Positions 1 to 10,989 of a stretch of DNA of 64,000 nt are shown in pieces. Origin of the DNA: Plantago major (Eukaryota > Streptophyta > Magnoliopsida > Lamiales > Plantaginaceae); the NCBI GenBank assembly GCA_026545765.1, contig CM048839.1, positions 54,792,677 through 54,856,676 of the forward strand, given 5' to 3'. Made by a program: the position numbers and the translations under genes. The notes under the pieces were generated by a model. The model had not been told where the DNA came from. It saw nothing but the letters and a program-made list of their open reading frames with translations, and did no database searches. Numbering within the stretch: position 1 is the first letter of the stretch; each line of letters begins with the position of its first letter.

Positions 1-65
1 ATTACAATTTTAATATATCCATCCATAATTCAGATTAGAATATTAATACTAAAATACACATCATA

Positions 66-272
66 AAGTCTAATGAGAGACGGTCTCTATATAGCTTATC
101 AATAAAATCATTCATATTATTAACCAAATATTGAACAGAAGAAGATTAAATTCAATCAGAAGTCAAAGCGGAAAAGGAATTGGAGCAGAAATGGAGAATT
201 CCAACAAATTGACATCTATTTCAGCTAAAAAAAAACACCAATGATTTTCTTGACAACTAGGAAGTCTCAGGA
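66..272. mobile_element. MITE-like element with captured CHY1 intron segment
   Basis: Bases 66-130 resemble the left arm of the MITE at 9076-9297, with the run of agtct, gagagac and 'cttatcaataaaa' in the same order. Bases 237-272 ('ttttcttgacaa' then 'gaagtctca') resemble its right arm. The middle is different and holds the 86-bp segment at 139-224, which is an inverted copy of CHY1 intron 1. I infer one small non-autonomous element carrying a host fragment. No target duplication was established and the ends are approximate. Confidence 0.4.
139..224 (-). repeat. Inverted repeat arm 1 (partner 995-1080)
   Basis: The reverse complement of this 86-bp stretch matches 995-1080 with about five mismatches and no gaps, by eye. 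The partner lies inside intron 1 of the CHY1-like gene, so an upstream element carries an antisense copy of intronic DNA about 770 bp from its source. Confidence 0.9.
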
Positions 273-832
273 TTCGCACACGAGTGAGGAAAAAATGTGC
301 GGGAAATGACATGTGTTGAATACCGTGGGGCCAGCATATCACCCGTAGAGCTGTCCACGAGTAACCGTGACGGCTCGAATTGTCGGGGCTCGATTGATTA
401 GTGGTTGAGTCCTTATAAATGGTATCCGAGCTGAGCCAACCCAAAGTCCACAAGGGGTCAACGGTTGTTCCGGCCAAGGTGCGACGGAGAAGTCGCAATT
501 AAAGAGGGGTGTATGTACCACCCCAAAGTTTCAAGTTAAATTTCAGAGAGTTTAAAAGGATTGAGAACGTTACTCATACCAACAAGACGCCAAGACCTGG
601 GTCTTTCTGTCACAGCAGTGAGAATAAAATGTATGGAAATGATGTTGCAGATAATGGGGTAAAGATACGACCAAGAGGTGTTCACGAACGATCGCACACC
701 CAAAGAGTCGGACTCGATCGATTATTAGTGGGGTATTTACAAAAATGGTTAGAGTTCAAAAAAAAGTTAATTTTACCCGGAAAAGCTTTGCGTATCGATC
801 TAGTCCTCCAATTTTCAGCAAAATCAGCTGTC

Positions 833-3800
833 ATGGCTTCAGCCTCTTCTTCCAGTGTGGAAACCAGTCAGGTAAATTTTAGCTTAGAGATCCAATCACT
901 CATTTATGTTTGGTTCTTGAGTAAAAATTTGTTCTTGGGTTTCTGTTTTATCTAGTTTTTTTTTTTATTTTTTATTTTTTTTTTTCTTTTGGAACTGAAA
1001 TAGATGTCAATATGTTGGAATTCTCCATTTCTGCTCCAATTCCTTTTCTGTTTCGACTTCTGATTCAATTTAATCTTCTTATGGTCAATTTTTGATTTGT
1101 TGTATTGTTGCGCAGGTTCTGGTGGAAGAGAACTCGTCTACAAGAATTCTCACGCTGAATAGACCTAAGCAGCTCAATGCTTTGTCCCTTGCGATGGTAG
1201 GAATATTTACTGTTTGTTCTAATTGATTGTTTATTCCCCATTTGAGGAAATCATGGTTTAGAGTGATAAGTCCCTTTAGATGTAGTAAAGGTTCAAGATT
1301 TGAACCAAATCCAATGAAGAGGTTACTTCTGTTGTCTCTTGATAACTAAGAAAAGTAAGTCTTATGCTACATGGTTTATATGATCTTTAATACAGATCTT
1401 TGTTGAATTAACCGGTTTCCACTCACAAACATTGTTTCAAAGAATTTTCGGGAGTTACTGGACAAATTATATTCTTGTAAAATGTACTGTATTGTGGCCA
1501 TGTGCAAAACTTTTTCTTCACGTAACATTACCCTCCATGATTGAGGAAAATTCAATTATGTACTAAACGTTGATTTAATTCGTCCTGTTCTTACAGGTAT
1601 CTCGTTTGCTGGATCTTTTTACAGTGTATGCTGAAGATTTTCATGTCAAGTTAATAATTGTGAAGGTGAGTTTCCAATAGATTATATGCTAAATGCTTAC
1701 TTGGAAGAGACTGAACCAAGTTATGGTAATTGATACTCTAGCAGTCTAGCATTTCCAATACTTTATTGGTGATATGTATGTGAGATTTATTACTAGGGAA
1801 GTGGAAGAGCATTCTGTGCTGGGGGTGACGTGGCAGCAGTTGTTCGTGATATTACTCAAGGTAGACAAAAGCTTTGATTCGTATATTGTTTGGGATCATG
1901 ACTTAGGTTTCAAATTTAGTGGATTGAATTCTGCTAAGTTATCTGCTTATGTTTTGAGAGTACAATTCGTGTATGTGAGAATAGAAGTAGATGGGCTGCA
2001 TCAAAATATAAAGATTCGTAGTTCGATCAAGACTAGTTTTGGCATCATATTCAGTGACTGACATGTAATGTTTTCATCATTGTCATCTAGAATTCTTTTT
2101 TGAAACCTCCTGAAAATGTGGTTGAAATCTCTTTTTTGTAGTTGTATTTCTATATTAAAGTTCACTCGCCAGTCATGTTTATAAGCAATGTCTTTAACAA
2201 AATTTGGCCTGCCGATGCTTATCTAATAGTAATGCATATATTGAGGCCTCATCTACAAACAACCATGGCCCCTGAACTGATGCTCATTAGTCATTACTTA
2301 TAGGTTCAACAATTAAGGCATCGAGATTCATATCAGTTAAACTAAGTCTGAGCGTTCATGTGCTTTTGATATTTTCTGTAACCAGGTAGCTGGCTTTTTG
2401 GCGCAAATTATTTCAGAATTGAGTTCACTTTGAACTATGTCATGGCTACATATTTAAAACCCCAGGTGATATATTATAAAAGATCTATATTGTGTTTTTT
2501 TTAAATTGTCTTTTCAAATTCCAAAACAGTTAATCAGCATAGGCAAACATGCTAGAATATTTGGGAAGTCTTATACGATACTTGGTGTGAATATTTCTAC
2601 AGGTTTCCTTTCTCGATGGCATTGTTATGGGAGGAGGAGCTGGTGCTTCTGTTCATGGCAGATTCCGTGTTGCTACGGAGAAATCAGTATTTCTTCTTCT
2701 TCTTGCTATGATATTATTTGATTCATCTGTTAGATGACGGTCTCTATCCATCTTCACATGGCCAAGAAATGTCTGTCCACTTTAATGAAATAATAAATGA
2801 TCATGGAAAATCAAAGCTGTAATGATGGCTTACATGTTTATTCTTAACACAATGGTGTGGTTTTCTCATAATGCTTTCCAGAAGATTTTGTTGACACCTG
2901 GATGGAAGATATATCTGTGTTAAATAATACTCCATCCGATTTGAACTGGAATATTTGACCTTTCATGTCTGTCTTTGACCATGAATTGCATTTACATTTT
3001 ACCGATAAATGATTTAAAAAAATTCTATGTAATAGAGAAGAGAACTAAATGTACTTTCATAATATAATTTGGTTATTATAACTTGGGAGTAATTCATATT
3101 CAAAGACGGACTCTCTATGATTATGCTTACTCATGAAAATTGGTTGGTCGAATATTTATTAGTCTGTTCCTTCACTTAACTGTCCGCTTCCTAATCTTTT
3201 TGCAGCTTTTTGCGATGCCTGAAACAGCACTGGGACTTTTTCCTGACATAGGTGCTTCTTACTTTCTGTCAAGACTCCCTGGGTTCTTTGGTATGTCACT
3301 GTACTCTCCTGGATACTAAATTCAAGCTTCTTAGTTCTTAGTCATTGAGACTCTCAACGAAGTTTAGGTTATTATTATACAATATTTCTTTGTGATGTAT
3401 CCATATTAGTTTATCATTTTCCATATAGAATTGTTTGTGCTTCTAGTACTTAGATCAAAATTCTACATGAGAGACAATTCGTGTTGTGCCATGTTGCGAA
3501 ATGACGAAAAGATGAGTCGAAGAACACGATATGTGTGGTTGTAGTGATGGAAGGAACTTGAAGTTGAACATTTAGTAGGAGCAGAGATTTGACGGCCGTG
3601 GTGCAAACTGTTGATATGTGAGGTTGTAGTGATGGAAGGAACATACTTTTGTGCCAATGTAAAAAAACTAACAGAGACTGGACCTTAATGGTGATTGCAA
3701 GTTGCAACAAACTCAGGGTGGTGTATGTGTAATTTTCCCATAATTTTCAGCATATTGGAGAGGATGTTGTAAATTGGAAGGGTTACAGACGATTGATACA

Positions 3801-6653
3801 TGGCAGTAGAGCAAGCTTTTAAGGATTTGGTGGAGTAATAATAGTTTATAGGTTTTGATTTGTTAGGCTGTAAACTTGGGGAAGTTGGTTAGGAGTAGTG
3901 CAGGGTGATTGAATAACTCTAACCCAAGCGATTTGCAGTTGGTTTTGGAGTTGCATTTCATGTTGAATTTCTGTAAGGAACGCCATAGTTATCTCAAATG
4001 TTCTGGTTTTCAGCCTGAAGTTCTTCCATTCAAATGAGAGTTGTTGATGTGGGTTTTGTTGAAAACAGAGTAAGAACTATATCGAGACATGGTGAGTTCA
4101 AGAACGAAAGCACCTACTGTTATGAATGGATTCTGTTTTCGAAGTTTGAACTCAAAGACTCCAGAATTTAGGGAGAGAAACTTTTATTGTTTCTGCTTAA
4201 TCGTGTACAAACCTGTAAAAGATAAGCAAACATGACTACTTCTGGTCTGCTAACGCAGCGATCAAGTACATAACTTATTGTACACATTATCAATTTCCTA
4301 ACTTTTACTAATAGTTGACTCTCATATATACTATATATTGATTATGTATTACATTACTAATTAAATTAGATTTCCTATAGCCTAGCCCATATCAGACTCG
4401 GGATGGTGCACAAAATAGGATACTCTTTTGTATTTTACCCGCATATTGTGTGACGATTGTTCTTACTTGTACATTGCTGGCAGGAGAATATGTCGGCTTG
4501 ACGGGTGCAAGGTTAGATGGTGCTGAAATGCTTGCATGTGGTCTAGCAACTCATTTTGTCCCATCAGAGGTACAGTCCTTAGTTTCACGCTTTATTCAAT
4601 AAGTTTTGATTTTTCTAATATAGGATAAAAACTGTCAGAATTTAAGGGAAACATCATTATTTCATATTTCTTCAAAATTTTAAGGCCATCGGGTATATTT
4701 GTTAACCTGTGTTTAATTTTGAGTTTTCAAAGGAGCAAACAGTTCTCGAAAGGTAGAAGAAGCTCAACAGATCTTTAAAAAAAAAACTTGTAAAAGAGTA
4801 CAGTTGAACTTTTATCCTCAAAGCTTGCATCTTGTACCTTTTTATTATAAACAGATTTTATATTTCAGTAATATTATGTCTAAAAAACATGAAGTTTATA
4901 AAGCAGAGCAGAGACCATATTGTAAATTTTATTGTGTCAATGTGTTTGCTATTGTTGACAGAAATTGTTGTTGTTAGAAGAAGCATTGATTAAAGCAAAT
5001 TCTGGAGATCCATTTGTTATCTCTTCTATTATCAATGCATTCTCCGAGGTGCCAAAGTTGAAAGAGAATAGTCCGTACCACAGGTAACATCCTTCCTTGG
5101 TTTTTATATATGATACTCTATATCTTAATGTTACTAATTATCGGAGCTCAAGTTCATTTATAAATTTGATTTTTCTATCCTCAGGTTGAGCAGTATTAAC
5201 AAATGCTTTTCCCGGAGGACGGTTGAGGAGATCATAACTGCCATTGTAAGACGAAAACTAAAATCAGTTCTCATACAGTGACCGGTCAATTTCTTGAACT
5301 TTTACATGTTTGACTATTTTAACTTTCACATTTCTAGGAGAAGTTTGGTGCCGAAAGCAATGATGATTGGATCTCTTTCTCAATTGAATCACTGCAGAAA
5401 GCATCCCCGACAAGCCTCAAGCTTACTCTTAGATCGGTATTTTACAACATTTGATTCTTTCTTATTGCACGTATATCATCAGAAATAAATTGTAGTTCAC
5501 TTTTTTGACGATCTGAAGAATTAATTCTCATTAAAAAGTTGTAAATCTCTTACCCTGTAGAATTTGGTTATTTGGTATAGAGTTAAGCGAGGTGAGTTAT
5601 ATAACTGATGAATAGTAACTAAGTTATAGTGGGGTTGGAAGATGAGTGTTTCGCATGGAGTTAAAGATTTATAGGTTTTATAGTATGTAAGAGTGAAGTG
5701 ATGTGTGTGAGAAAAAATTGGGGGGCTTTGATTTTTTAACAGATTGTTTGATTGGTTTTAAGGTTGTTTGATTGGGGTGAGTCATTACCGAGTACTGTAG
5801 AAAGTATGCCAAACAGCCTGTGAATCTCTTTTATACTTTAAATTCATTCTTCACATAAATTGATACAATTCTTTTCGAACTTTTTATCTTAATTTTCGAT
5901 TTTTTTTTTCCTTCTGGTAAACGGTCGTGCAAATAGTAACTGTAAAGCATTTAAAAGAATGGAGGGGTACTATTTAACACAGAATTTCACAGTTTAACTG
6001 TTGCTTGATGTTTGTGGGACAATGTAATTTATGGTTGTATGGACAGTGATATGCTTGAAGTATTTTCCTGCATGAATGACAGTTACAAATTGTAAACTTG
6101 ATACAAGTAAATGGTTTTTTGTAAGGAGTAGGAGATGTTGAGATAAACGACATTCAATTCTTTCATGCTTGTATACCAGATTAGAGAAGGGAGGCTTCAG
6201 GGCGTTGGTAAATGCTTAATCCGCGAATTCAGGATGGTTTGTCACGTGATGAGAGGAGAAATCAGCAAGGATTTTTTCGAGGCAAGTAGAACTGATTAGC
6301 TTAAACTACTAATGCATATGATCTAGATTTATACTCGTAATATTATTTTTGCATCTCACACTCGGATGTATCTTCCAATGATAGGGCTGTAGGGCGATAC
6401 TGCTGGACAAGGATAAAAATCCCAAGGTACGTACATCTGCACCTTATAATTAAAGAATAGTAGAGGAAGTCGTAGACTTCAAACTCTTTATCTTATTGCT
6501 GTACTTGTTTGGCAGTGGGAACCCTCGAAGATTGAGTTGGTGAGTGATGAAATGGTGGACCGTTGTTTTTCAAGAGTGAAAGACGACCAGTGGGAAGATT
6601 TGAACCTTCCTGTAAAGTCCAACTTTCCACCATATTCCATAGCTAAACTTTAA
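833..6653 (+). CDS. CHY1: 3-hydroxyisobutyryl-CoA hydrolase, peroxisomal (CHY1-like), 14 exons
   Basis: The enzyme hydrolyses 3-hydroxyisobutyryl-CoA in valine catabolism and belongs to the crotonase superfamily. Exons read: 833-871, 1116-1196, 1597-1665, 1797-1860, 2386-2465, 2603-2686, 3206-3290, 4484-4569, 4962-5083, 5185-5245, 5338-5436, 6180-6281, 6385-6426, 6516-6653. They join in frame into 383 aa, close to the roughly 380 aa of plant CHY1. Residues 64-75 hold the oxyanion-loop motif [19 protein letters not shown] follows at 121-127, and [12 protein letters not shown] holds Glu145 and Asp153, spaced like the catalytic Glu/Asp pair of HIBCH. The last three residues, AKL, are a PTS1 signal, as in Arabidopsis CHY1. 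The start is the first ATG of exon 1, giving a short serine-rich leader. All introns are GT-AG except intron 12, which is GC-AG. No internal stops were seen. A related peroxisomal CHY paralogue is the only alternative. Confidence 0.93.
995..1080 (+). repeat. Inverted repeat arm 2 (inside CHY1 intron 1)
   Basis: This is the partner of 139-224. It lies within intron 1 (872-1115) of the CHY1-like gene and ends 35 bp before the acceptor. It is probably the original copy, because it sits in a gene and has no MITE arms around it. Confidence 0.9.
3521..3645 (+). repeat. Short direct repeat in CHY1 intron 7
   Basis: The phrase 'ggttgtagtgatggaaggaac' occurs near 3537 and, nearly unchanged, near 3621, about 84 bp apart. 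The first is preceded by 'atatgtgt' and the second by 'atatgtga'. Intron 7 (3291-4483, 1.19 kb) is the longest in the gene and may contain a decayed insertion. I recognise no element family. Confidence 0.5.
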
Positions 6654-6697
6654 AATAATTACTCTTGTAGAATGCAATAATGTGTTACAATGCCATG

Positions 6698-6703
6698 AAT
6701 AAA
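6698..6703 (+). terminator. Polyadenylation signal of CHY1-like gene
   Basis: AATAAA lies about 45 nt after the stop codon, a plausible poly(A) signal. The stretch 6654-7010 otherwise shows no gene and probably holds the 3' UTR and a short spacer. Confidence 0.45.
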
Positions 6704-7014
6704 GTTCGATTGTTGGTACTTGTATGTAATTTTAGCAAAGAAGAAATGAAATGTCAGTATTCCGGAAGAGTTGGAATATCGATTGAATGTGTTCAAGCGA
6801 CAATTTTTATTAGCAAGAACTTAAAAATTGTTATTTCGTTTCAACATCACGCGGAAAGAATTGGAAGTTCTAAACTCCCATGGAAGTTTACGAGGATGTT
6901 GAACATGTAGGGTACCGTCCTGGGCCTATAGACCAGCGACGAGGCAAAAACATTTGGTGTATGAAGGTGCAAGTGCAACAGTGCCTCCATACCCCTTGAA
7001 ATGATAGCCCTCCG

Positions 7015-7880
7015 TTGTTTCATGGAAGATTTGGAAAACTCCTATCCAAAGTGGGTAAGGAAGTCCTTGTAAAATTTATTTTCCAAGCCATCCCCTCTTA
7101 CGTCATGAGTTGTTTTAAACTCCCCGATTATCTTATAAAAGATCTTGAATCTTTAATTAATAATTTCTGGTGGAGTGATGAAGGGAAAAACAAATTGCAT
7201 TTTATTAAAGTAAGAGAGATGGTGGCCTTCGCTTTAGAGATTTACATGCTTTTAATTTGGCCTTACTTGGAAAACAGATTTGGAGTATTCCCCACTCCCT
7301 TCTTAGTCGAGTTTACAAAGCTAAGTATTTTCCCAACTCTGACATTCTCCATGCTATTCCTAAGGCTAATTCTTCTTATACCTGGAAGAGTATTTGTGCT
7401 GCTCTTCAGTTAGTCAATGATGGAATTCGTTGGAGAGTTGGAAATGGTGAAAATATTGATATTTGGAAAGATAAATGGATTCTGGGTTCAAACTCTTTTA
7501 AAATTAAAACCCCGGATATCCATCATGAAGGGCCCCTCGTCTCTTTTTTGATCCACCCCTCATTTGATGAGTGGGATTTGCTTGTTCTTAACCACTTATT
7601 TTCGCAGGATGATATAGATGAGATCTTGAAAATCCCTCTTGCCAATAGGGATGTTGATGATATTTTGATTTGGCATTTTTCACGGAATGGTAAATATTCG
7701 GTCTCTTCCGCCTATCATTTGGCGATGGACAGCAAGCACAAGGCGCTTGCTTCTACCGGCGACTCTCTAGTGCCATTGTCAAGAATTGGAACTTTGTTTG
7801 GAATGTCAAGCTTCCTGGCAAAATCAAACACTTTCTCTGGCGACTTCTCCATGACTCTCTTCCCACTTCTTCTGAGCTGA
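7015..7880 (+). pseudogene. LINE reverse transcriptase, C-terminal part
   Basis: From 7015 the frame reads GKLLSKVGKEV, then IPSYVMSCFKLP and NNFWW, the conserved stretch that follows the RT fingers and palm in plant LINEs. After a frame change near 7210 it reads GGLRFRDLHAFNLALLGKQ, WRVGNGENIDIWKDKW and NGKYSVSSAYHLA, the linker leading into the zinc-binding RT domain. Some codons normally found between FIK and GGL are missing, so a small deletion accompanies the first frameshift. It cannot encode a working protein. Confidence 0.8.
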
Positions 7881-8434
7881 AAAGAAGGCATGTGACCTCA
7901 GATGATCTTTGTCCAGTTTGCGGTGGGGGATCCGAATCCACCCTCCATCTTGTGTGGGATTGTCACTTCTCCCGGATGTATTGGGCACTTGCCAATATAT
8001 CTTCGTCTACTATATACTTTCATTGTGACTCGATTTGGGATTGGGTTAACAGTGTTCGTATCCGAATGGATAGTGGTGATCTCGATTTCTTTATTGTGTC
8101 TTGCTGGTGTATTTGGTACAACAGGAACAGGGTCGTTCATGACCAGCTTCACTTTACGCCCATTGAATCGGTAAGTTATGCTCGCAACTACGTAACCTTT
8201 GTTAAGGCAAACATTTATCGTCCTGTTGGGCAAGTGAATGTACCAAAGAAGTCATGCGAATGGTCCATGGACCCCTTCCGCTGGGATATATCAAACTCAA
8301 TTTTGATGCCTCGCCTTGAATGGAAGTCAGGTGGCATTGTTGCGGTTGCTAGAGACCACACCGGTTTGGTCTTCGTCAAGGAAAAGTTACAAGGATCCTC
8401 GCTATTGAAGTTGTCAGTTTACACTACCGCTTAA
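7784..8434 (+). pseudogene. LINE zinc-binding RT domain and start of RNase H
   Basis: The frame beginning at 7784 reads WNFVWNVKLPGKIKHFLWR, then CPVCGGGSESTLHLVWDC, the CxxC...H...C pattern of the zf-RVT domain of plant LINEs. Near 8290 'KLNFDAS' and then GGIVAVARDHTG mark the start of an RNase H (RVT_3) domain, with a stop codon and a frame change between them. Further RNase H-like remains continue to about 8650. The sequence is a remnant. Confidence 0.78.
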
Positions 8435-8842
8435 TGTTCTTGCTAAAGACATGGACTATCAAAGACATCATCGTTGAAGGCATCGCCTATCGTTAGTCAA
8501 GGTCTTATTTCCAACCATTCTACTTCTTGCATGGTAGGAGCCTTGTACTCTCAGATAAAGCAGCTACTTGATGACTTTGCTGGCTGCTCAATACGACACA
8601 TCCGTCGAGAAGCCAACGGATTAGCGATGTAGCCGGGATATTGGAATAAACTCCAACGGTTTTAGCTCCCTGCCTTTCGATTTTGTCGAGATGGTTTGAT
8701 CCTGTATTAGTGTATTTCTTTGAATTTCCTGTAATAGCAGCAAATGCTCCTTGCTTTGCTTTGGTTGAAGCTCTCTTTCTTCAACTTGTAAACTCTTCTT
8801 TATTGAATGAAATCTCATTCTTGCTCAAAAAAAAAAAAAATA

Positions 8843-9075
8843 ATAATCTAGCATGTGGAGGAGAAGATGTTGGAGGATTGTGGGGAGATGATCCGGAGGG
8901 AAAAAAAACTAGGGTCATTAGTCATGACTATGGCCCCCCATCTTCTCTCTATTCTGGGTTAATGGACTGCAAATCCGGCTAAGAAGCAGCTACGAAATTT
9001 TTATTTTTTTTGAATAACGGCCAAGGAATTTTATCAGGTCTACTTACTCATGAAATTTTACAAAACTTCTACACA
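8843..9075. other. Short spacer, no gene recognised
   Basis: This stretch follows the LINE tail. I see only A/T-rich sequence and no coding signal. Confidence 0.5.
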
Positions 9076-9297
9076 AAGTCTCATGAGAGATAGCTTTATC
9101 TAGACGGCTTATATTATCAATAAAACCATGACGTTATTAATCAAAACGCCATGTTGTTAACGAGATAAGACTTGTTGTAATATGAAAAACACCAATGGTG
9201 AGAACATAGGTGTTTTGATTAATAATATCGATGATTTTCTTGACAATATAAGTTCGTTTCTAGATAAATTATCTGGAGACCATCTCTCAGGAGACTT
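9076..9297. mobile_element. Palindromic MITE, about 222 bp
   Basis: The left end (aagtctcatgagag) and right end (ctctcaggagactt) are near-perfect inverses. The similarity continues inward, with 'ttattaatcaaaac' near 9135 inverted as 'gttttgattaataat' near 9213. Related half-copies occur at 66-130, 9361-9390, 29139-29175 and 44998-45030. The family is unnamed here, and no target duplication was confirmed. Confidence 0.65.
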
Positions 9298-10899
9298 ACT
9301 CAAACTTTTATTAGTTTTTATTTTAAGAAATTATTTTACATTTTAAAAAAAGATCAACTTTTTTGAGATACCGTCTCTCATAGAGACTTGATCAACTATG
9401 TAATGTTTATAATTAATATGTAATGTTAATTTGGTCTCTCCGAGATACGGTTTCTCCCAAAAGTTTGTACTTTAAAAATAAAATACTAATGAGAACTAAT
9501 TAGCATTTTGTAATTATATATATTTATGTTCACTATTTATAATTTTTTTTTAAAACTTAAAATTTTATTATACATTTTTCCTCCAAAAAAATGTTTTAGA
9601 AATTTAATGGGAATGTAGTTTTGATCGAGATTAATTAATTAGAAAATTACATTTAAGATGAACTAATTAAAAACTATACTTTTTTATTGCATGAATTCCA
9701 TAAGAACTGGATTTTACAGTTTTTTCTTCTTGCTTCTTGTTTTTTCGGGAAAATGGAAGAAAAATTTCCTCCAGTTGTTAATATATATTCTGGAGTGATT
9801 TCATGATGTGGCGATGATTTGGCGATCAGTTGGCGTGATTTGGCTAAATTGTGTGTTAAGGGACTAAATACGTATATTATACAAGTCAGAATACGAAAAA
9901 GGGGACTAAATGTACAAATTTGAAACCCTAGGACCAAAATTGAAGTGGACGACGGGTTAGGAGACCAAAAGTGCAATTTACTCTTGGTACTTGGTTCTTG
10001 GAAGTGAAGGACATGCTTTTTGGTGCTATCTTCTTTTCAGGTTTGTTTTGCTATCTGAGAGCTGTCATTTCCTTACATGTGTTCTTGACTAGCTTTACTT
10101 ATTTTGATCTGAAATACAAACATGGATAGAGTATAGACATGTAGCTCTTGTTGCATTTCTAGCATTACAGAATCTGGAGTCTAAATTGTCATTGGATGTA
10201 TGATATTTTTTTGAAGTTGTTTAGAGGCTCTGGAAAGCATTGGGGGTAATCAATTTGTGATGTCAATATAGAAAGCTGAGAATGAGTGAACTTGGAAATA
10301 TCTTAAGCCATTCCTATACTTCACAAAGACAAGTTTGATGATGTACAGTGGTGTCAATCATGGCAAGATTCCGCTATCGCGGTGCATTTTGGCACCTGGA
10401 CGGGATTAACATGTCCATCCGAGAAATCATCCATTGAGCACCGAATGACAAGAACACATTCCATAAGTCCATAGCTCTAGACTTTGATTGTTTTCTAGTC
10501 GCCACCATCATCCCCACATGATTTGTACTCCGCAGGGTCCGAAATACTATAACCACTTTCCTCGTTTATAATATCATGGTTTTGAACCAGAAGAGTGGCT
10601 TTATATTTTTTTGTGGTTATATATATTTTCTTTAAATCGCAAATCTTTTATCGTAGAGGTAAAATTTATTTGAAACCTTACAAAATTCTAGTAGCGCACA
10701 TGTATACATCCTGGTTACGTGTTAAGGTTTGAGAGTTGAAGTGAGTACAAAACTTTGTAGACCCAATGATGTAATGTTCTTTGGACATATTGTATTATGG
10801 GAAAGCAATTATGAAAATTTGTGGACCATTTGAGATGAAGAAGACACAAAGTAGTCACTTTTAATCATCTCTCGCTTTACTAGCCCCCTCCCGTTAATT
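9298..10899. other. AT-rich intergenic region upstream of P450 gene 1
   Basis: No gene was recognised over this 1.6 kb. It contains fragments of the gagacggtctc-type repeat near 9361-9470 and otherwise unique A/T-rich sequence. The last few hundred bases should hold the promoter of the P450 gene. Confidence 0.5.
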
Positions 10900-10910
10900 T
10901 TATAATATAG
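10900..10910 (+). promoter_or_regulatory. TATA-box candidate of P450 gene 1
   Basis: 'ttataatatag' lies about 80-90 bp upstream of the start codon at 10990, a normal plant distance allowing a leader of about 50-60 nt. Confidence 0.4.
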
Positions 10911-10989
10911 GCAATACAATCGTTGGTATCTTAATTGCTACCTCATCCCTTTCTCATTCTCTCATAAATTTTGATTGAAGAAAAGAAAG

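Larger units (their letters stand above)
7011..8842 (+). mobile_element. 5'-truncated LINE (L1-like non-LTR retrotransposon)
   Basis: This fragment keeps the 3' part of a plant LINE ORF2: reverse-transcriptase C-terminal region, zinc-binding RT domain and the start of an RNase H domain. It ends in an A-rich tract at 8827-8842. The reading frame shifts at least twice, near 7210 and between 7740 and 7784. The endonuclease and the RT catalytic core are absent. 5' truncation with a poly(A) end is typical of LINE insertions. No clear target duplication was found, and the left boundary is set where recognisable coding begins. Confidence 0.85.

Noticed and set aside
509..955. 148-codon open frame covering CHY1 exon 1
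   Set aside because: Only the [13 protein letters not shown] part matches the gene. The rest is 5' flank and intron 1, with no conserved sequence, and a GT donor ends the exon at 871.
3450..3710. Open frames on the minus strand in CHY1 intron 7
   Set aside because: Low-complexity, repeat-derived translation inside an intron with no recognisable domain.
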